DNA of 64,000 nt from Rheinheimera sp. 4Y26 (lineage in GTDB: Bacteria; Pseudomonadota; Gammaproteobacteria; Enterobacterales; Alteromonadaceae). The stretch spans positions 1 to 64,000 of the forward strand of contig NZ_JAOBWS010000016.1 in NCBI RefSeq assembly GCF_025245835.1, read 5' to 3'. Shown here piece by piece: positions 1 through 9,751 of the stretch (positions are counted from its first letter, which is position 1; each line of letters begins with the position of its first letter). The translations under genes were made by a program, and so were the position numbers. Below the pieces are notes generated by a model that was not told the DNA's origin, did not search any database, and saw nothing but the letters and a program-made list of their open reading frames with translations.

Positions 1-76
1 GCGGGCATAGCTCAGTTGGTAGAGCGCTACCTTGCCAAGGTCGAGGTCACGAGTTCGAATCTCGTTGCCCGCTCCA
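1..76 (+). tRNA. tRNA-Gly (anticodon GCC)
   Basis: Complete cloverleaf with a 7-bp acceptor stem (GCGGGCA/TGCCCGC), a D arm, anticodon loop TTGCCAA giving GCC, a T arm with GTTCGAATC, and an encoded CCA end. It begins at the first base of the window, so it may be the last member of a tRNA cluster lying to the left. Confidence 0.97.
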
Positions 77-81
77 ATTTT

Positions 82-108
82 CTGCCATATCTGGCAGGGC
101 ATTTTTCA
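82..108 (+). terminator. Weak terminator-like hairpin after tRNA-Gly
   Basis: CTGCCA-TATC-TGGCAG forms a 6-bp stem. It is followed by GGC and then a short T-rich tract. It sits directly after the tRNA and could end the transcript, but the stem is short and the T-run does not follow it directly. Confidence 0.4.
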
Positions 109-251
109 ATTTTCTGTTAAAACACAGACTTAATGCTGTGGCCTCGCCATGTTCTGCGTTTCTGGTTTTCGTATGATGTTGTTCAGCTTCGCTTGTTATT
201 TCAAAGCGCAACTGCTAATTTCTACGCTTTATTCAGACAGGTTAGACCAGT

Positions 252-761
252 ATGGAAGCCAACAATAAACTCAGCCGCCTTGTCACGAAAATTAGTCATG
301 CGCCGGCTTTTTTGCAGTCGTTTTTATTATCCCAATTATTCGGCCGGGCCGTAAAATTTGCCGGTACCGCCGGTATTCAGATTCAGCAGCTGAATTTTCA
401 GCAAGCGCGTTTAGTGCAAAAAAATAGCCGTAAAGTACAAAACCATATAGGTTCAGTGCATGCCGCTGCCATGGCTTTATTGGGTGAATCCGCCACTGGC
501 TTTTTGGTAGGCATGCATGTGCCGGACGACAGACTGCCGCTGCTTAAATCCATGCATCTGGATTACGTCAAAAGAGCAACCGGGCAACTCACGGCCATCG
601 CCAGCCTGACTGCTGAGCAAATTGATAACATTCGCAGTCAGGAAAAAGGCGAAGTGACAGTGCAGGTACAGTTGTTGGATGAAGTTGGCGTTGAACCTGT
701 GCTGGCGCAATTTGTCTGGGCCTGGGTTCCGAAAAAGCGATCTGCATCAAAGGAAAGTTGA
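252..761 (+). CDS. DUF4442 hot-dog-fold protein (thioesterase-like)
   Basis: A 169-residue soluble protein that resembles the DUF4442 family, a hot-dog-fold group related to PaaI/YiiD-type acyl-CoA thioesterases. The visible signature is the central N-H-x-G-S-x-H-A segment (about residues 64-71), followed by the helix region and a core strand ending in DYVKRATG (about 104-111). These positions match the active-site helix and core strand of hot-dog enzymes. The N-terminus is basic and hydrophobic but shows no clear signal peptide. Substrate and role are unknown, and the thioesterase activity is inferred from fold only. It lies 51 bp before the GGDEF/EAL gene on the same strand. Confidence 0.7.
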   Translation: MEANNKLSRLVTKISHAPAFLQSFLLSQLFGRAVKFAGTAGIQIQQLNFQQARLVQKNSRKVQNHIGSVHAAAMALLGESATGFLVGMHVPDDRLPLLKSMHLDYVKRATGQLTAIASLTAEQIDNIRSQEKGEVTVQVQLLDEVGVEPVLAQFVWAWVPKKRSASKES

Positions 762-811
762 TTTCCCAAAACACAGAGGTAGCCAAGAACACGAACCCCT
801 GTTAGAGTTCC

Positions 812-3055
812 GTGGAAGCTAAATTCCGGGCTATCAACTTGAATTCCGTACCAGTCTCAATATTACAAAACACTGCTGAACCTTATCACAGCAACTTTTT
901 TATCAGACATCCCAGAACTGTCACAGTGCTGGTGTTTTTGTTGTTGTCAGCGCTTGCGGTGGCCATGTTATGGCAGGAGCGCGCCAAATATATTGAATCT
1001 CAGCGTTATCAGCTGCTGCAAACTCTGACCAACTACGCTTCAGAACTGGAAGGTGTGGTCAACAGTGGTGTGGTTGCGCTCGATTCAATCCGCAGTGAAC
1101 TGGTGTTAAACCCACAAATCGACTTAAACAGCCTGGACGCCCGGGTGTCGTTGTTGCTGCACAATTATCCGCATTTTCGCCATATTGCCGTGGCGCCTGA
1201 TTTAGTGATCCGTTATGTATACCCCTTGCCTGGCAATGAAGCCATTATCGGCGTGGATTATCGCAATATTCCCAATCAGCTTGCTGCTATTGAAAAAACA
1301 CTGGCGCTGTCCAAACCTGTGGTGGCGGGGCCGGTCAATTTATTGCAGGGCGGTTCAGGTCTGGTGGTGCGGGTGCCGGTGTTGCTCAACGATCAAAGTG
1401 TCTGGGGCGTGATTGCCGCTATTATGCCACTGGAACCACTGCTGGAGCGCGTCCGGCTGACCGGACTACAGCAACATTATTATGTTGCGCTGTCAGGGCG
1501 TGACGGTGAAGACAATCCGGGCCAGCTGTTCTGGGGTGACCAACAGCTGTTGAATATGGCTCAGGTGAAAGTGGATATTAAACTGCCGGTTGGCCGTTGG
1601 CAGCTGCATGCGGCTCCGAAAGAATCTGCTGCCTGGCTGGTGGGCTCTTTGCAATGGATGACGCCTTTGGCGCTGGCGCTGATTGTGATCCTGTGTTGTG
1701 CTTTATTGTTATTACTGCGCATGGCCCGCGAGCGTGAACATGCGCTTTACACCATCGCCTTTCAGGCCACCTATGACCCGCTGACTAATTTGCCAAACAG
1801 GGCGGTTTTTACCGAGCAATTGTCACGGATGATCAAACAGGCACAAAGCAGCCAGAACAGTCTGAGTCTGATGTGTATTGACCTGGACGAATTTAAACAA
1901 GTGAACGAAAGTCTGGGCCATCTGGTTGGCGATAAATTGCTGCGGGCAGTGGCGGAGCGGTTAAAACTGCTGGTGACAGAGCAAGACTTACTGGCACGGC
2001 TTGGTGGTGATGAATTTGTGATTGTCAGTCAGCTTGGCAGTGCACCTGAGCAAACCGAGCTGATGGCCGAGCGGCTGGTGCAGGAACTGGCAAAACCGGT
2101 ACAGGTCGGGGAAAAGTCGCTGGCGGTCAGCGCCAGTGTGGGTATAGCTATGTACCCGCATGACGGCATGAGCCACAGCGATCTGCTTAAACATGCCGAT
2201 CGTGCTATGTATGCCGCCAAACAACTGGGCCGCAATACCTACCATTTTTACGATGCCGCCATGCAAAAAGAAGCAGATCGTTTTGTGCATCTGCATAATG
2301 AAATTATGAATGGTATTGCGCAGCAGCAGTTTTTTCTGGTGTACCAGCCGATTTATTGTCTGAAAAGTCGCAGTTTTAATAAATGTGAAGCACTGGTTCG
2401 CTGGCAACATCCGGAACGCGGGCTGATTTCTCCGCTGGAATTTATCAGTGTGGCAGAACGTACCGGCGCTATCCGGCCGCTGGGGCAATGGATTTTGCAA
2501 CAGGCGTTGCGGGATATGCAAAGCTTTCGACAGCAAGGCTTGTCGCTGAAAATGTCAATCAACCGCAGCAGTCAGGAGTTTAACGTCCATCATGTGGCTG
2601 ACGAATGGTTACAGATGATCAGCGACGCTGGCATTCACAGCAGCGACCTGATTTTTGAAATCACTGAATCTTTGTTTATGGACCGGATTTCGGTGCAGCA
2701 AAACAATATTCTGAAATTGCACCAGCAAGGGTTGCAGCTTGCCATAGACGACTTTGGCACAGGTTATTCGGCGCTGAACTATCTGAGCCGCTACCCGGTC
2801 AACCTGATTAAAATTGATAAGAGTTTTGTCACTGATGTTGCAACGGCCGATAAAGCCAAATCCCTGGCGGCAGTACTGATCAATATGGCAAAAGTGCTGG
2901 ATGTGCAAGTGGTGGCCGAAGGGGTTGAAACCCGAGCTCAGCTGGCTGTGCTCAGTGAACTTGGTTGTGATTTTATTCAGGGTTATTTTTTCTCTAAACC
3001 ACTGCGGGCAGAAGACTTTGTCAGCTTTATCAAAACCCCCTCATTACCGGGTTAA
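812..3055 (+). CDS. Membrane GGDEF-EAL protein with periplasmic CHASE-like sensor
   Basis: A 747-residue cyclic-di-GMP enzyme. A first membrane segment (about residues 36-53) is followed by a periplasmic region of about 210 residues resembling a CHASE domain, then a second membrane segment (about 275-300), a GGDEF domain and an EAL domain. The GGDEF signature is intact at residues 398-402, so cyclase activity is possible. The product-inhibition site (RxxD five residues upstream) reads TEQD, so feedback inhibition is probably lost. EAL is intact at 526-528, with the later ITES, DDFGTG and KIDKSFV motifs of active phosphodiesterases. Which activity dominates cannot be told. The start is GTG at 812 with only a weak ribosome site, so the true N-terminus is uncertain by a few codons. 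Confidence 0.85.
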   Translation: MEAKFRAINLNSVPVSILQNTAEPYHSNFFIRHPRTVTVLVFLLLSALAVAMLWQERAKYIESQRYQLLQTLTNYASELEGVVNSGVVALDSIRSELVLNPQIDLNSLDARVSLLLHNYPHFRHIAVAPDLVIRYVYPLPGNEAIIGVDYRNIPNQLAAIEKTLALSKPVVAGPVNLLQGGSGLVVRVPVLLNDQSVWGVIAAIMPLEPLLERVRLTGLQQHYYVALSGRDGEDNPGQLFWGDQQLLNMAQVKVDIKLPVGRWQLHAAPKESAAWLVGSLQWMTPLALALIVILCCALLLLLRMAREREHALYTIAFQATYDPLTNLPNRAVFTEQLSRMIKQAQSSQNSLSLMCIDLDEFKQVNESLGHLVGDKLLRAVAERLKLLVTEQDLLARLGGDEFVIVSQLGSAPEQTELMAERLVQELAKPVQVGEKSLAVSASVGIAMYPHDGMSHSDLLKHADRAMYAAKQLGRNTYHFYDAAMQKEADRFVHLHNEIMNGIAQQQFFLVYQPIYCLKSRSFNKCEALVRWQHPERGLISPLEFISVAERTGAIRPLGQWILQQALRDMQSFRQQGLSLKMSINRSSQEFNVHHVADEWLQMISDAGIHSSDLIFEITESLFMDRISVQQNNILKLHQQGLQLAIDDFGTGYSALNYLSRYPVNLIKIDKSFVTDVATADKAKSLAAVLINMAKVLDVQVVAEGVETRAQLAVLSELGCDFIQGYFFSKPLRAEDFVSFIKTPSLPG

Positions 3056-3079
3056 GTTTTGCAATCTGGAGGAGGTGTG

Positions 3080-3283
3080 ATGATCGCCGCACCTTGTAAA
3101 AGAAATTGTTGCCTGAATGAAGCTGACGTTTGTCTGGGCTGTGGCCGTACTTTAACTGAAATTACCGGCTGGCATCAGGCAAGTTCCGAGCAGAAACAGC
3201 AAATTCTGCAAAAGGCGGCCGAGCGTATGCTGGCGCAGTCTGAGTTTCCGCTGTTTCAGGCGTCGCGCGGCAAACCGAGCTGA
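3080..3283 (+). CDS. DUF1289 family small Cys-rich protein
   Basis: A 67-residue protein with the DUF1289 pattern: C-K-R-N-C-C-L near the start, then D-x-C-L-G-C-G-R-T and a conserved W. The closely spaced cysteines suggest bound metal or an iron-sulfur centre, but no function is established. The ATG at 3080 was chosen because a strong GGAGGAGG ribosome site lies just upstream (about 3068-3075); a start at 3059 would lie before that site. The 3' end overlaps the convergent queG gene by 28 bp. Confidence 0.75.
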   Translation: MIAAPCKRNCCLNEADVCLGCGRTLTEITGWHQASSEQKQQILQKAAERMLAQSEFPLFQASRGKPS

Positions 3284-4407
3284 ATAATACGGATCAGCCG
3301 CTGCTGCTGGCGGTTTTCCTTTTGTTGTTGCTGTTGTTTTTGCTGTTGCTGGGCCAAAGCCCATTGCAGGTGTTCCCGCACCAAAGCGTCCGGATGTTGT
3401 TGCTCTGCCATTAACAAAGCCAGAATTTCTTCGCTAAAAGGTGCATTGCCCAGCGCCACCGCCAGATTACGTTGCCAGCGCTGATAACCAATACGCCGGA
3501 TAGCTGAACCTTCGGTCATTTTTAAAAAAGTGGCTTCATCCCATAAAAATAAACTTAATAAGCTCTGGTCGCGCCACTGCGGCCGGCGCTGAAAATCTTC
3601 TTCTTTGCCAAGCGGCGCCTGCCGGTTTACCGGACAAACCAGCTGACAATCGTCACAACCATAAATCCTGTTGCCAAGCAGCGGGCGTAGCTCTTCTGGG
3701 ATCGCGTCTTTGAGTTCAATAGTGAGATAGCTGATACAGCGGCGTGCGTCTACCACGTAGGGCGACACAATGGCGCCGGTAGGGCACATGGTGATACAGG
3801 CGACACATGAGCCACAGTCCTGTTGTATTGGCTCATCCACAGGTAAGGGTAAGGACACCAGTAGTTCGCCCAAAAAAAACCAGGAGCCCGCTTGCGGGTT
3901 TAATAACAAACTGTGTTTACCTGTCCAGCCAAGACCAGCTTTGGCCGCCAGTGGCCGCTCCAGCACAGGGGCCGAGTCGACAAAAGGCCGGAAGCCATAA
4001 GCGCCGACATGCTGCTCAATTTTTTCGCCCAGCTGTTTCAGTCGCTGGCGCATCAGCTTGTGATAATCACGGCCCAGTGCATAACGGCTGATATAAGCCT
4101 GGAAAGGATCACTTAGATTGGTGGCAAAACCAGCCGCGGCCGGCAGATAGTCCAGCCGCACCGAAATCACCCTTAAGGTGCCGGGCTGCAACTCGGCAGG
4201 CCGTGCTCTTTTCATGCCGTGCTCGGCCATATATTGCATTTCACCGTGCATACCGGCGTCCAGCCACTGCTGCAACTTTGGCTCTTGGGATCTTAAGTCA
4301 GTGTCACAAATTCCGGCTTGCGAAAAACCAAGCTCCAGCGCCCAGCTTTTGATCTGGCTGGCCAGTGTGGCCCAGTCGGCGTCAGAAAATGGATGGGAGT
4401 TGGACAT
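3256..4407 (-). CDS. queG: Epoxyqueuosine reductase QueG
   Basis: A 383-residue cobalamin- and iron-sulfur-dependent reductase that converts epoxyqueuosine to queuosine in the tRNA wobble position. Two ferredoxin-like [4Fe-4S] clusters are visible: C-x2-C-x2-C-x3-C-P (about residues 198-208) and a second set around CDDCQLVCP (about 252-260). The family segment VDSAPVLERPLAAKAGLGW is present at about 144-162. The C-terminal tail carries a glutamine-rich run (about residues 352-371), which is unusual for the family. Its 3' end overlaps the DUF1289 gene. It is divergent from tsaE, with a 223-bp gap. Confidence 0.95.
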   Translation of the reverse strand: MSNSHPFSDADWATLASQIKSWALELGFSQAGICDTDLRSQEPKLQQWLDAGMHGEMQYMAEHGMKRARPAELQPGTLRVISVRLDYLPAAAGFATNLSDPFQAYISRYALGRDYHKLMRQRLKQLGEKIEQHVGAYGFRPFVDSAPVLERPLAAKAGLGWTGKHSLLLNPQAGSWFFLGELLVSLPLPVDEPIQQDCGSCVACITMCPTGAIVSPYVVDARRCISYLTIELKDAIPEELRPLLGNRIYGCDDCQLVCPVNRQAPLGKEEDFQRRPQWRDQSLLSLFLWDEATFLKMTEGSAIRRIGYQRWQRNLAVALGNAPFSEEILALLMAEQQHPDALVREHLQWALAQQQQKQQQQQKENRQQQRLIRIIQLGLPRDA

Positions 4408-4630
4408 CTTGATGCTCCGCTGCTGCTTAGTCTTGTTTTCTGTTGCACACTTGTCTGCGGCAAAGCGCTGATGTTAACACAAGGCGGAAGCGTTGACGTT
4501 GGTGCGGTAAATCTGTTGGTATTCAAGGTGGTTCTGATCTGATGAATTTGATAGCATAAGCGGCAAAGTTGTAAGCACAGCCATTTGGTTGCGCTTGAGC
4601 ATCATAAAAAATTTTGATTTAGGGATTGGC

Positions 4631-5113
4631 ATGGCCGACGCGCATTACCAACTGACATTGCACGATGAAACACAAACCGCTGTATTAGCAACAAAACTGG
4701 CGCAAGCCTGTGCTGGCGGCGGTGTGATTTATTTGCAGGGCGGGTTAGGCGCCGGTAAAACCACTTTCAGCCGTAGTTTGTTGCAGGCGCTTGGTCATCA
4801 GGGCAATGTTAAAAGCCCGACTTACACTCTGGTTGAACCCTATCAGTTGCCATCACTTGACGCTTATCATTTTGATTTATACCGATTGCACGACCCGGAA
4901 GAGCTCGAATTTATGGGCGTGCGTGATTATTTTGCTGCTGGCAATTTATGTCTGGTGGAATGGCCGGAGCGCGGCGCGCCTTTATTGCCGGTGCCGGATT
5001 TAACGCTGCAGCTTGAGGTAACAGACGCCCAAAGCCGCATCGCCCGCCTGACAGCAACCACGGCCAAAGGACAACAAATGCTAAATGCAGTACAAGGAAC
5101 TGCACCATGCTGA
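4631..5113 (+). CDS. tsaE: tRNA threonylcarbamoyladenosine biosynthesis ATPase TsaE
   Basis: A P-loop ATPase needed with TsaB and TsaD to make t6A37 in ANN-decoding tRNAs. The Walker A motif [12 protein letters not shown] is visible near residues 38-49, followed by [10 protein letters not shown] and HFDLYR, both diagnostic of TsaE. The ATG at 4631 (MADAHYQL) was preferred to an in-frame start at 4589 because AGGGAT lies just upstream and it gives the usual family length of about 160 residues. The last codons overlap amiB by 7 bp, indicating translational coupling. Confidence 0.93.
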   Translation: MADAHYQLTLHDETQTAVLATKLAQACAGGGVIYLQGGLGAGKTTFSRSLLQALGHQGNVKSPTYTLVEPYQLPSLDAYHFDLYRLHDPEELEFMGVRDYFAAGNLCLVEWPERGAPLLPVPDLTLQLEVTDAQSRIARLTATTAKGQQMLNAVQGTAPC

Positions 5114-6579
5114 GATTCCTGTGGTGCTGCTTGCTGGGGGTGATGTTCGCGCCAGCCCTGGCCGCCGAAAAAATAGAAAGTGTGCGGATTTGGCCGTCAC
5201 CCGACAGCACCCGCGTGGTGTTTGATGTGACTGGTAAAGCGCAATACCGTTTGTTAAGCCAGAACCGGCAAACCGTTGAGCTTGAGATCACCAATATTCA
5301 AAGCCCTTCGTTAGGCAAAATGTCGGGTGAATCTGAGCTGGTTAAAGACATTAAAGTGAAAAAACTGCCGGGTGACCGCGGTATTTTGTTGCAGGTGGAA
5401 CTCACCAGAGCTGCGCGTGAAAAAGCTTTTACCTTGCCGCCTTCAGACCGTTATGGCCATCGGCTGGTATTGGATTTAGCTGATGTGCAGGCTGAACAGG
5501 CCGCAGCGGTGCCACCGCCGCCGAGAAGTCAGAGAGCCGGTGGCCGTGATATTGTGATTGCAATAGATGCAGGTCATGGCGGGCATGACCCAGGTGCCGT
5601 CGGACCTAAAGGCACCTATGAAAAACATGTCACTATGGCTGTGTCGGAAAAACTGCAGGCGCTGATTAACAAAGAGCCTGGTTTTAAAGCGGTTTTAACC
5701 CGCACTTCAGACTATTACATTTACCCCAGTAAAAGACCGGATCTGGCCCGTAACAAACAAGCGGATTTATTAGTGTCGGTGCATGCTGACGCTGTGACGA
5801 ACCGTAAGGCGCATGGCGCTTCGGTCTGGGTATTGTCGCTGCGCCGGGCCACTACTGAAGTGGGCCGGATGCTGGAACAAACTGAACAACACTCGGAACT
5901 GTTAGGTGGAGTGGCCGAAGTCATTAAAGACTCGGCGAATGAGCGTTATCTGGCGCAGACGGTTTTGGATTTATCGATGAACCACTCCATGACCACCGGC
6001 TTTGAAGTGGCCAGAAGAGTGTTATCAGAAATGGGCCGGGTCACCCACTTGCATAAAAAAGAGCCGCAGGCGGCCAGTCTTGGTGTGTTAAAAGCGCCGG
6101 ATATTCCTTCTATTCTGGTGGAAACAGGTTATATCTCAAATCCGACCGAAGAGCAGAAATTAAAATCGGCATCGCATCAGCAAAAATTAGCCAATGCAAT
6201 TTTTCGCGCGTTAAAACAACACTTTACCGACACGCCTCCAGCGGATTCCTGGCTGGCGCAGCGTCAGGGCGCAGCTCCTGTCAACAGAGCTACAGCCCAA
6301 AATACCCCAGCCAGAGCAGCCACGACGGCAAATTCAGGCAGTAGCGCATACACCGCCCGTCAGCAGCCTGCTTCACCACAAAGACCTGCGCCTGTGATTG
6401 CAGGCCCAAGAGTGGCGACTTCAGCGGCGTCAGGCCCGGCTGTGCATACCGTCAAACGTGGTGAAACTTTGTCTGGCCTTGCCAAACAATACGGTTTGCC
6501 GATGTCGGTATTGCGCAATCACAACAAACTCAAAAGCGACAATATTCAGGTCGGTCAGGTTCTCAGGATACCTAACTAA
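5107..6579 (+). CDS. amiB: N-acetylmuramoyl-L-alanine amidase (AMIN-Amidase_3-LysM)
   Basis: A 490-residue exported cell-wall amidase that cleaves peptidoglycan during daughter-cell separation. Order of parts: signal peptide (1-20, ending ALAAE), AMIN domain (about 22-130), zinc amidase_3 domain beginning [17 protein letters not shown] (about 150-165) with later SVHAD and VETGYISN motifs, a Pro/Ala/Gln-rich linker (about 380-445), and one C-terminal LysM domain (about 447-490). AMIN directs the enzyme to the septum and LysM binds glycan. The context between tsaE and mutL matches AmiB of gammaproteobacteria. The stop codon overlaps the mutL start by one base. Confidence 0.93.
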   Translation: MLRFLWCCLLGVMFAPALAAEKIESVRIWPSPDSTRVVFDVTGKAQYRLLSQNRQTVELEITNIQSPSLGKMSGESELVKDIKVKKLPGDRGILLQVELTRAAREKAFTLPPSDRYGHRLVLDLADVQAEQAAAVPPPPRSQRAGGRDIVIAIDAGHGGHDPGAVGPKGTYEKHVTMAVSEKLQALINKEPGFKAVLTRTSDYYIYPSKRPDLARNKQADLLVSVHADAVTNRKAHGASVWVLSLRRATTEVGRMLEQTEQHSELLGGVAEVIKDSANERYLAQTVLDLSMNHSMTTGFEVARRVLSEMGRVTHLHKKEPQAASLGVLKAPDIPSILVETGYISNPTEEQKLKSASHQQKLANAIFRALKQHFTDTPPADSWLAQRQGAAPVNRATAQNTPARAATTANSGSSAYTARQQPASPQRPAPVIAGPRVATSAASGPAVHTVKRGETLSGLAKQYGLPMSVLRNHNKLKSDNIQVGQVLRIPN

Positions 6580-8465
6580 TGCCCATTCAGGTGTTATCGC
6601 CGCAGCTGGCTAACCAAATCGCCGCAGGGGAAGTGGTCGAAAGGCCCGCCTCAGTGGTCAAAGAGCTGGTAGAAAACAGTCTGGATGCCGGTGCCAACAG
6701 TATCAGTATCGACATTGAAAAAGGTGGCAGTAAGCTGATCCGTATCCGCGATAACGGTTGTGGCATCAACAAAGATGAACTTGCGCTGGCGCTGTGTCGC
6801 CATGCCACCAGTAAAATCAGTGAACTAAGCGACTTAGAACAAATTGTCAGCCTCGGTTTTCGGGGGGAGGCGCTGGCCAGTATCAGCTCGGTGTCGCGGC
6901 TGACTTTAACCTCCAGACCTGAAACCCAGGACAGCGCCTGGCAGGCTATGGCCGAAGGCCGGGACATGCAGGTGCAGTTAAGACCAGCCGCTCATCCTGT
7001 CGGGACTTCGATTGAAGTGCTGGATTTATTTTTTAATACACCGGCCAGACGGCGCTTTTTACGTTCAGATAAAACTGAATTCAGCCATATTGACGAGCTG
7101 GTAAAACGTCTGGCATTGAGCCGTTTTGATGTCAGCTGGCAGCTCAATCATAACGGCCAGAGCGTCAGGGCGCTGAAGGCCGTGTCAGATATAGCAGGCA
7201 AAGAAAAACGGCTGGCGCAGCTTTGTGGCCGCAGTTTTATTGAACACAGCTTGTTTGTAGAAAGCCGCTACGAGCAGATGTACCTGTGGGGCTGGCTGCA
7301 GCTACCGCAAGCTTGCCAGGCGCAACCAGCCTGTCAGTACAGTTATGTGAACGGCCGTATGATGCGTGACAAACTGCTGAATCATGCCATCCGCCAGGCT
7401 TATGGCGATAGTTTGGCGCCAGGTGTTCAACCTGCTTTTGTATTGTATCTGGACCTCGACCCTCTGCAGGTGGATGTCAATGTGCATCCGGCCAAACATG
7501 AAGTACGGTTTCATCAGGCGCGGCTGGTGCATGATTTTGTCGTCAGTGCTTTGGCTCAGGTGTGTGAGCAGCCGGTGTTATGGCCTGAAACTGCTGAACG
7601 ACCTGATTCGGCTCCGGCTTCGTTTATGCACAACAACCCGGACAACCCACCTTCTGCGCAGCACAAGGCTGAGGCCTGGCATCAGGATCTTGAGCATGCT
7701 ACTGCGACTGAGCAGTCATCACCCCGTGCCGCAGCAGCTTATAGCACAGCACAGCATAAGTCAGGCCCGGCTTATAGTTCATCAGGTTATAAAGCAGCTC
7801 GTCAGCCGGCGGCAATCATGCCGGCAGGCGGTGGCTGGCCAATCAAACCAACAGTTTATTCTCCGCCAGATCAGGTGAATGAACAGGTGCAGTCACTGTC
7901 GATAAGTCCACATCAGGTTGAAGCACAAAGGCCTGACCAACACAGCAGGGTAGTAGAGGGGAGCCTGGCACTGTCCTGGCTTGATGCCGGTCAGGGTTTG
8001 GCAGTGACCAGCCAAAATGGCTGTCTGATGCTGGTGGATATGGCGGCCACTCTGGCGCCGCTGTGGTGCCGGCAACCACCACCTTCAGCAGCTTTGTTAT
8101 TGCCGCTTCGGCTGCAAGTATCGGCAGCGGAAAAAACACTGCTAATGCAACAGGCGCAAGTGCTGGCGGCGCTTGGTTTTGATCTGCTGCTGAATAATCA
8201 GGTGCTGATAGTGCGCGCAGTGCCGGCGCTATTAAAGAACAGTGATATCAGTCAGTGGTTGGTGCTGTGGTGGCAATCCTGGCCCGCACAGGCAAGCAGT
8301 ACTGATTTGATTCACTTATTGCTTGAAATTGGACTAAAGCAGCATTGGTTTTTGTTGCCTGCTTTTTTAAACTATTTTGCACCACAGTTGTCTGACCCGA
8401 CCTGCTGGCGCGCGACAGCGCTGGATATCAGTACCAGTGCAGCTTTATTGAGGTCAGACAAATGA
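6579..8465 (+). CDS. mutL: DNA mismatch repair protein MutL
   Basis: A 628-residue mismatch-repair matchmaker. The N-terminal GHKL ATPase is complete: [14 protein letters not shown] and [11 protein letters not shown] lie within the first 110 residues. A long variable linker (about 340-440) rich in Ala, Gln and Ser precedes the C-terminal dimerisation domain. The DQHAxxExxxxE endonuclease motif of MutH-independent MutL proteins is absent; the equivalent stretch reads [11 protein letters not shown]. This fits an organism that uses a separate MutH nuclease. The gene is coupled to amiB upstream (1-bp overlap) and miaA downstream (ATGA overlap). Confidence 0.96.
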   Translation: MPIQVLSPQLANQIAAGEVVERPASVVKELVENSLDAGANSISIDIEKGGSKLIRIRDNGCGINKDELALALCRHATSKISELSDLEQIVSLGFRGEALASISSVSRLTLTSRPETQDSAWQAMAEGRDMQVQLRPAAHPVGTSIEVLDLFFNTPARRRFLRSDKTEFSHIDELVKRLALSRFDVSWQLNHNGQSVRALKAVSDIAGKEKRLAQLCGRSFIEHSLFVESRYEQMYLWGWLQLPQACQAQPACQYSYVNGRMMRDKLLNHAIRQAYGDSLAPGVQPAFVLYLDLDPLQVDVNVHPAKHEVRFHQARLVHDFVVSALAQVCEQPVLWPETAERPDSAPASFMHNNPDNPPSAQHKAEAWHQDLEHATATEQSSPRAAAAYSTAQHKSGPAYSSSGYKAARQPAAIMPAGGGWPIKPTVYSPPDQVNEQVQSLSISPHQVEAQRPDQHSRVVEGSLALSWLDAGQGLAVTSQNGCLMLVDMAATLAPLWCRQPPPSAALLLPLRLQVSAAEKTLLMQQAQVLAALGFDLLLNNQVLIVRAVPALLKNSDISQWLVLWWQSWPAQASSTDLIHLLLEIGLKQHWFLLPAFLNYFAPQLSDPTCWRATALDISTSAALLRSDK

Positions 8466-9382
8466 CAATGCCGGTAATTTTTTTGATGGGGCCGACAGCA
8501 TCAGGCAAAACTGCGCTGGCTTTTGATTTGGTGCGAGAACTCAATGCTGAAATTATCAGTGTCGACAGTGCGCTGATTTATCGTGGCATGGATATAGGCA
8601 CAGCCAAACCAACGCCTGAGGAGCTGGCCATAGCGCCACACCGGCTGATTGATATTCTCGACCCGGCACAGGCGTATTCGGCAGCAGATTTTCGCACCGA
8701 CGCACTGGCGCATATCGCACAGATTCAGCAAAAGGGTAAAGTACCGCTGCTGGTTGGTGGTACCATGTTGTATTTTAAGGCTTTATTGGAAGGTATTTCG
8801 CCTTTACCAGAGGCTGACCCTGAAATTAGGGCGAAACTGGAACAACAGGCGGCAGCACAGGGTTGGCAGGCGTTGCATCAGCAACTGGCTGAAGTAGACC
8901 CGGTATCGGCGGCGCGCATTCATCCTAATGATCCACAAAGGATTAACAGGGCGCTGGAAGTTTATCTGGCAAGCGGGCGCAGCCTGACCGACTGGACCAC
9001 AGAAAAAGGTGAAGCTTTTCCATATCCGGTAAAACAGTTTGCTATAGCGCCGACCGACAGGGCCGTGTTGCATCAGCGCATTGAAATGCGTTTTATGCAA
9101 ATGTTGGCACAGGGTTTTGAGCTGGAGGTGCAACAACTCAAACAACGCAATGATTTACATGCAGATTTACCATCCATGCGTTGTGTGGGCTACCGTCAGA
9201 TGTGGGATTATCTGGACGGGCTAGTGAGTTATGACGAGATGGTGTATCGTGGTGTTGCCGCAACAAGGCAGCTGGCAAAACGGCAATTAACCTGGCTGCG
9301 TAGTTGGCAGGAATTAAACTGGCTGAAAAGCGAAGTTAGTCCTGAGGAAAACTTGCAAGCTGTTTTATCTTCGCTACGCTAG
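8462..9382 (+). CDS. miaA: tRNA dimethylallyltransferase MiaA
   Basis: A 306-residue enzyme that transfers the dimethylallyl group to N6 of A37 in tRNAs reading UNN codons. The P-loop [12 protein letters not shown] (about residues 8-19), the [18 protein letters not shown] segment and the later [15 protein letters not shown] motif are all diagnostic. It overlaps mutL by 4 bp (ATGA), so translation is probably coupled. It precedes hfq, as in E. coli. Confidence 0.97.
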   Translation: MTMPVIFLMGPTASGKTALAFDLVRELNAEIISVDSALIYRGMDIGTAKPTPEELAIAPHRLIDILDPAQAYSAADFRTDALAHIAQIQQKGKVPLLVGGTMLYFKALLEGISPLPEADPEIRAKLEQQAAAQGWQALHQQLAEVDPVSAARIHPNDPQRINRALEVYLASGRSLTDWTTEKGEAFPYPVKQFAIAPTDRAVLHQRIEMRFMQMLAQGFELEVQQLKQRNDLHADLPSMRCVGYRQMWDYLDGLVSYDEMVYRGVAATRQLAKRQLTWLRSWQELNWLKSEVSPEENLQAVLSSLR

Positions 9383-9401
9383 ATAAGCTAAGAAAAAAAT
9401 C

Positions 9402-9443
9402 GTTATTTAACGACTTGAAAATAATATAATAATCCATATATCA
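9402..9443 (+). promoter_or_regulatory. AT-rich candidate hfq promoter region
   Basis: TTGAAA at 9415-9420 is followed after 16 bases by TATATC at 9437-9442; an alternative -10, TATAAT, lies at 9425-9430. A small TCGTT/AACGA hairpin just upstream lacks a T-run. Internal hfq promoters within this operon are known in relatives; the exact element used here is inferred. Confidence 0.4.
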
Positions 9444-9475
9444 AGAATCAGAACTAAGAAAAAGGAAAGCGGCAC

Positions 9476-9733
9476 ATGGCAAAGGGCCAATCTTTACAAG
9501 ACCCATTTTTAAACACCTTACGACGGGAACGTATTCCAGTTTCTATTTATCTGGTGAATGGGATCAAATTACAGGGACAAATCGAGTCTTTTGATCAGTT
9601 TGTCATTTTGTTAAAAAACACTGTCAGTCAGATGGTGTACAAACATGCAATTTCTACTGTAGTTCCGGCGCGCGCTGTGAACACCATGGCTAGTCATGGT
9701 GCCGGCAGCGGTGATATGGACGAAATAGAATAA
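9476..9733 (+). CDS. hfq: RNA chaperone Hfq
   Basis: An 85-residue Sm-like protein that forms a hexameric ring and pairs small RNAs with mRNAs. The N-terminal [20 protein letters not shown], the Sm1 motif with Q8/F42-type residues ([18 protein letters not shown]) and the Sm2 motif [10 protein letters not shown] are close to the E. coli protein. An AAAGGAAAG ribosome site lies just upstream. The C-terminal tail is short (about 18 residues after Sm2). Confidence 0.98.
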   Translation: MAKGQSLQDPFLNTLRRERIPVSIYLVNGIKLQGQIESFDQFVILLKNTVSQMVYKHAISTVVPARAVNTMASHGAGSGDMDEIE

Positions 9734-9751
9734 TACACAGGACTTTTACGC

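Noticed and set aside
812-3055. Possible inactive cyclase
   Set aside because: The GGDEF motif is intact; only the inhibitory RxxD site is changed, so the domain is not called inactive.
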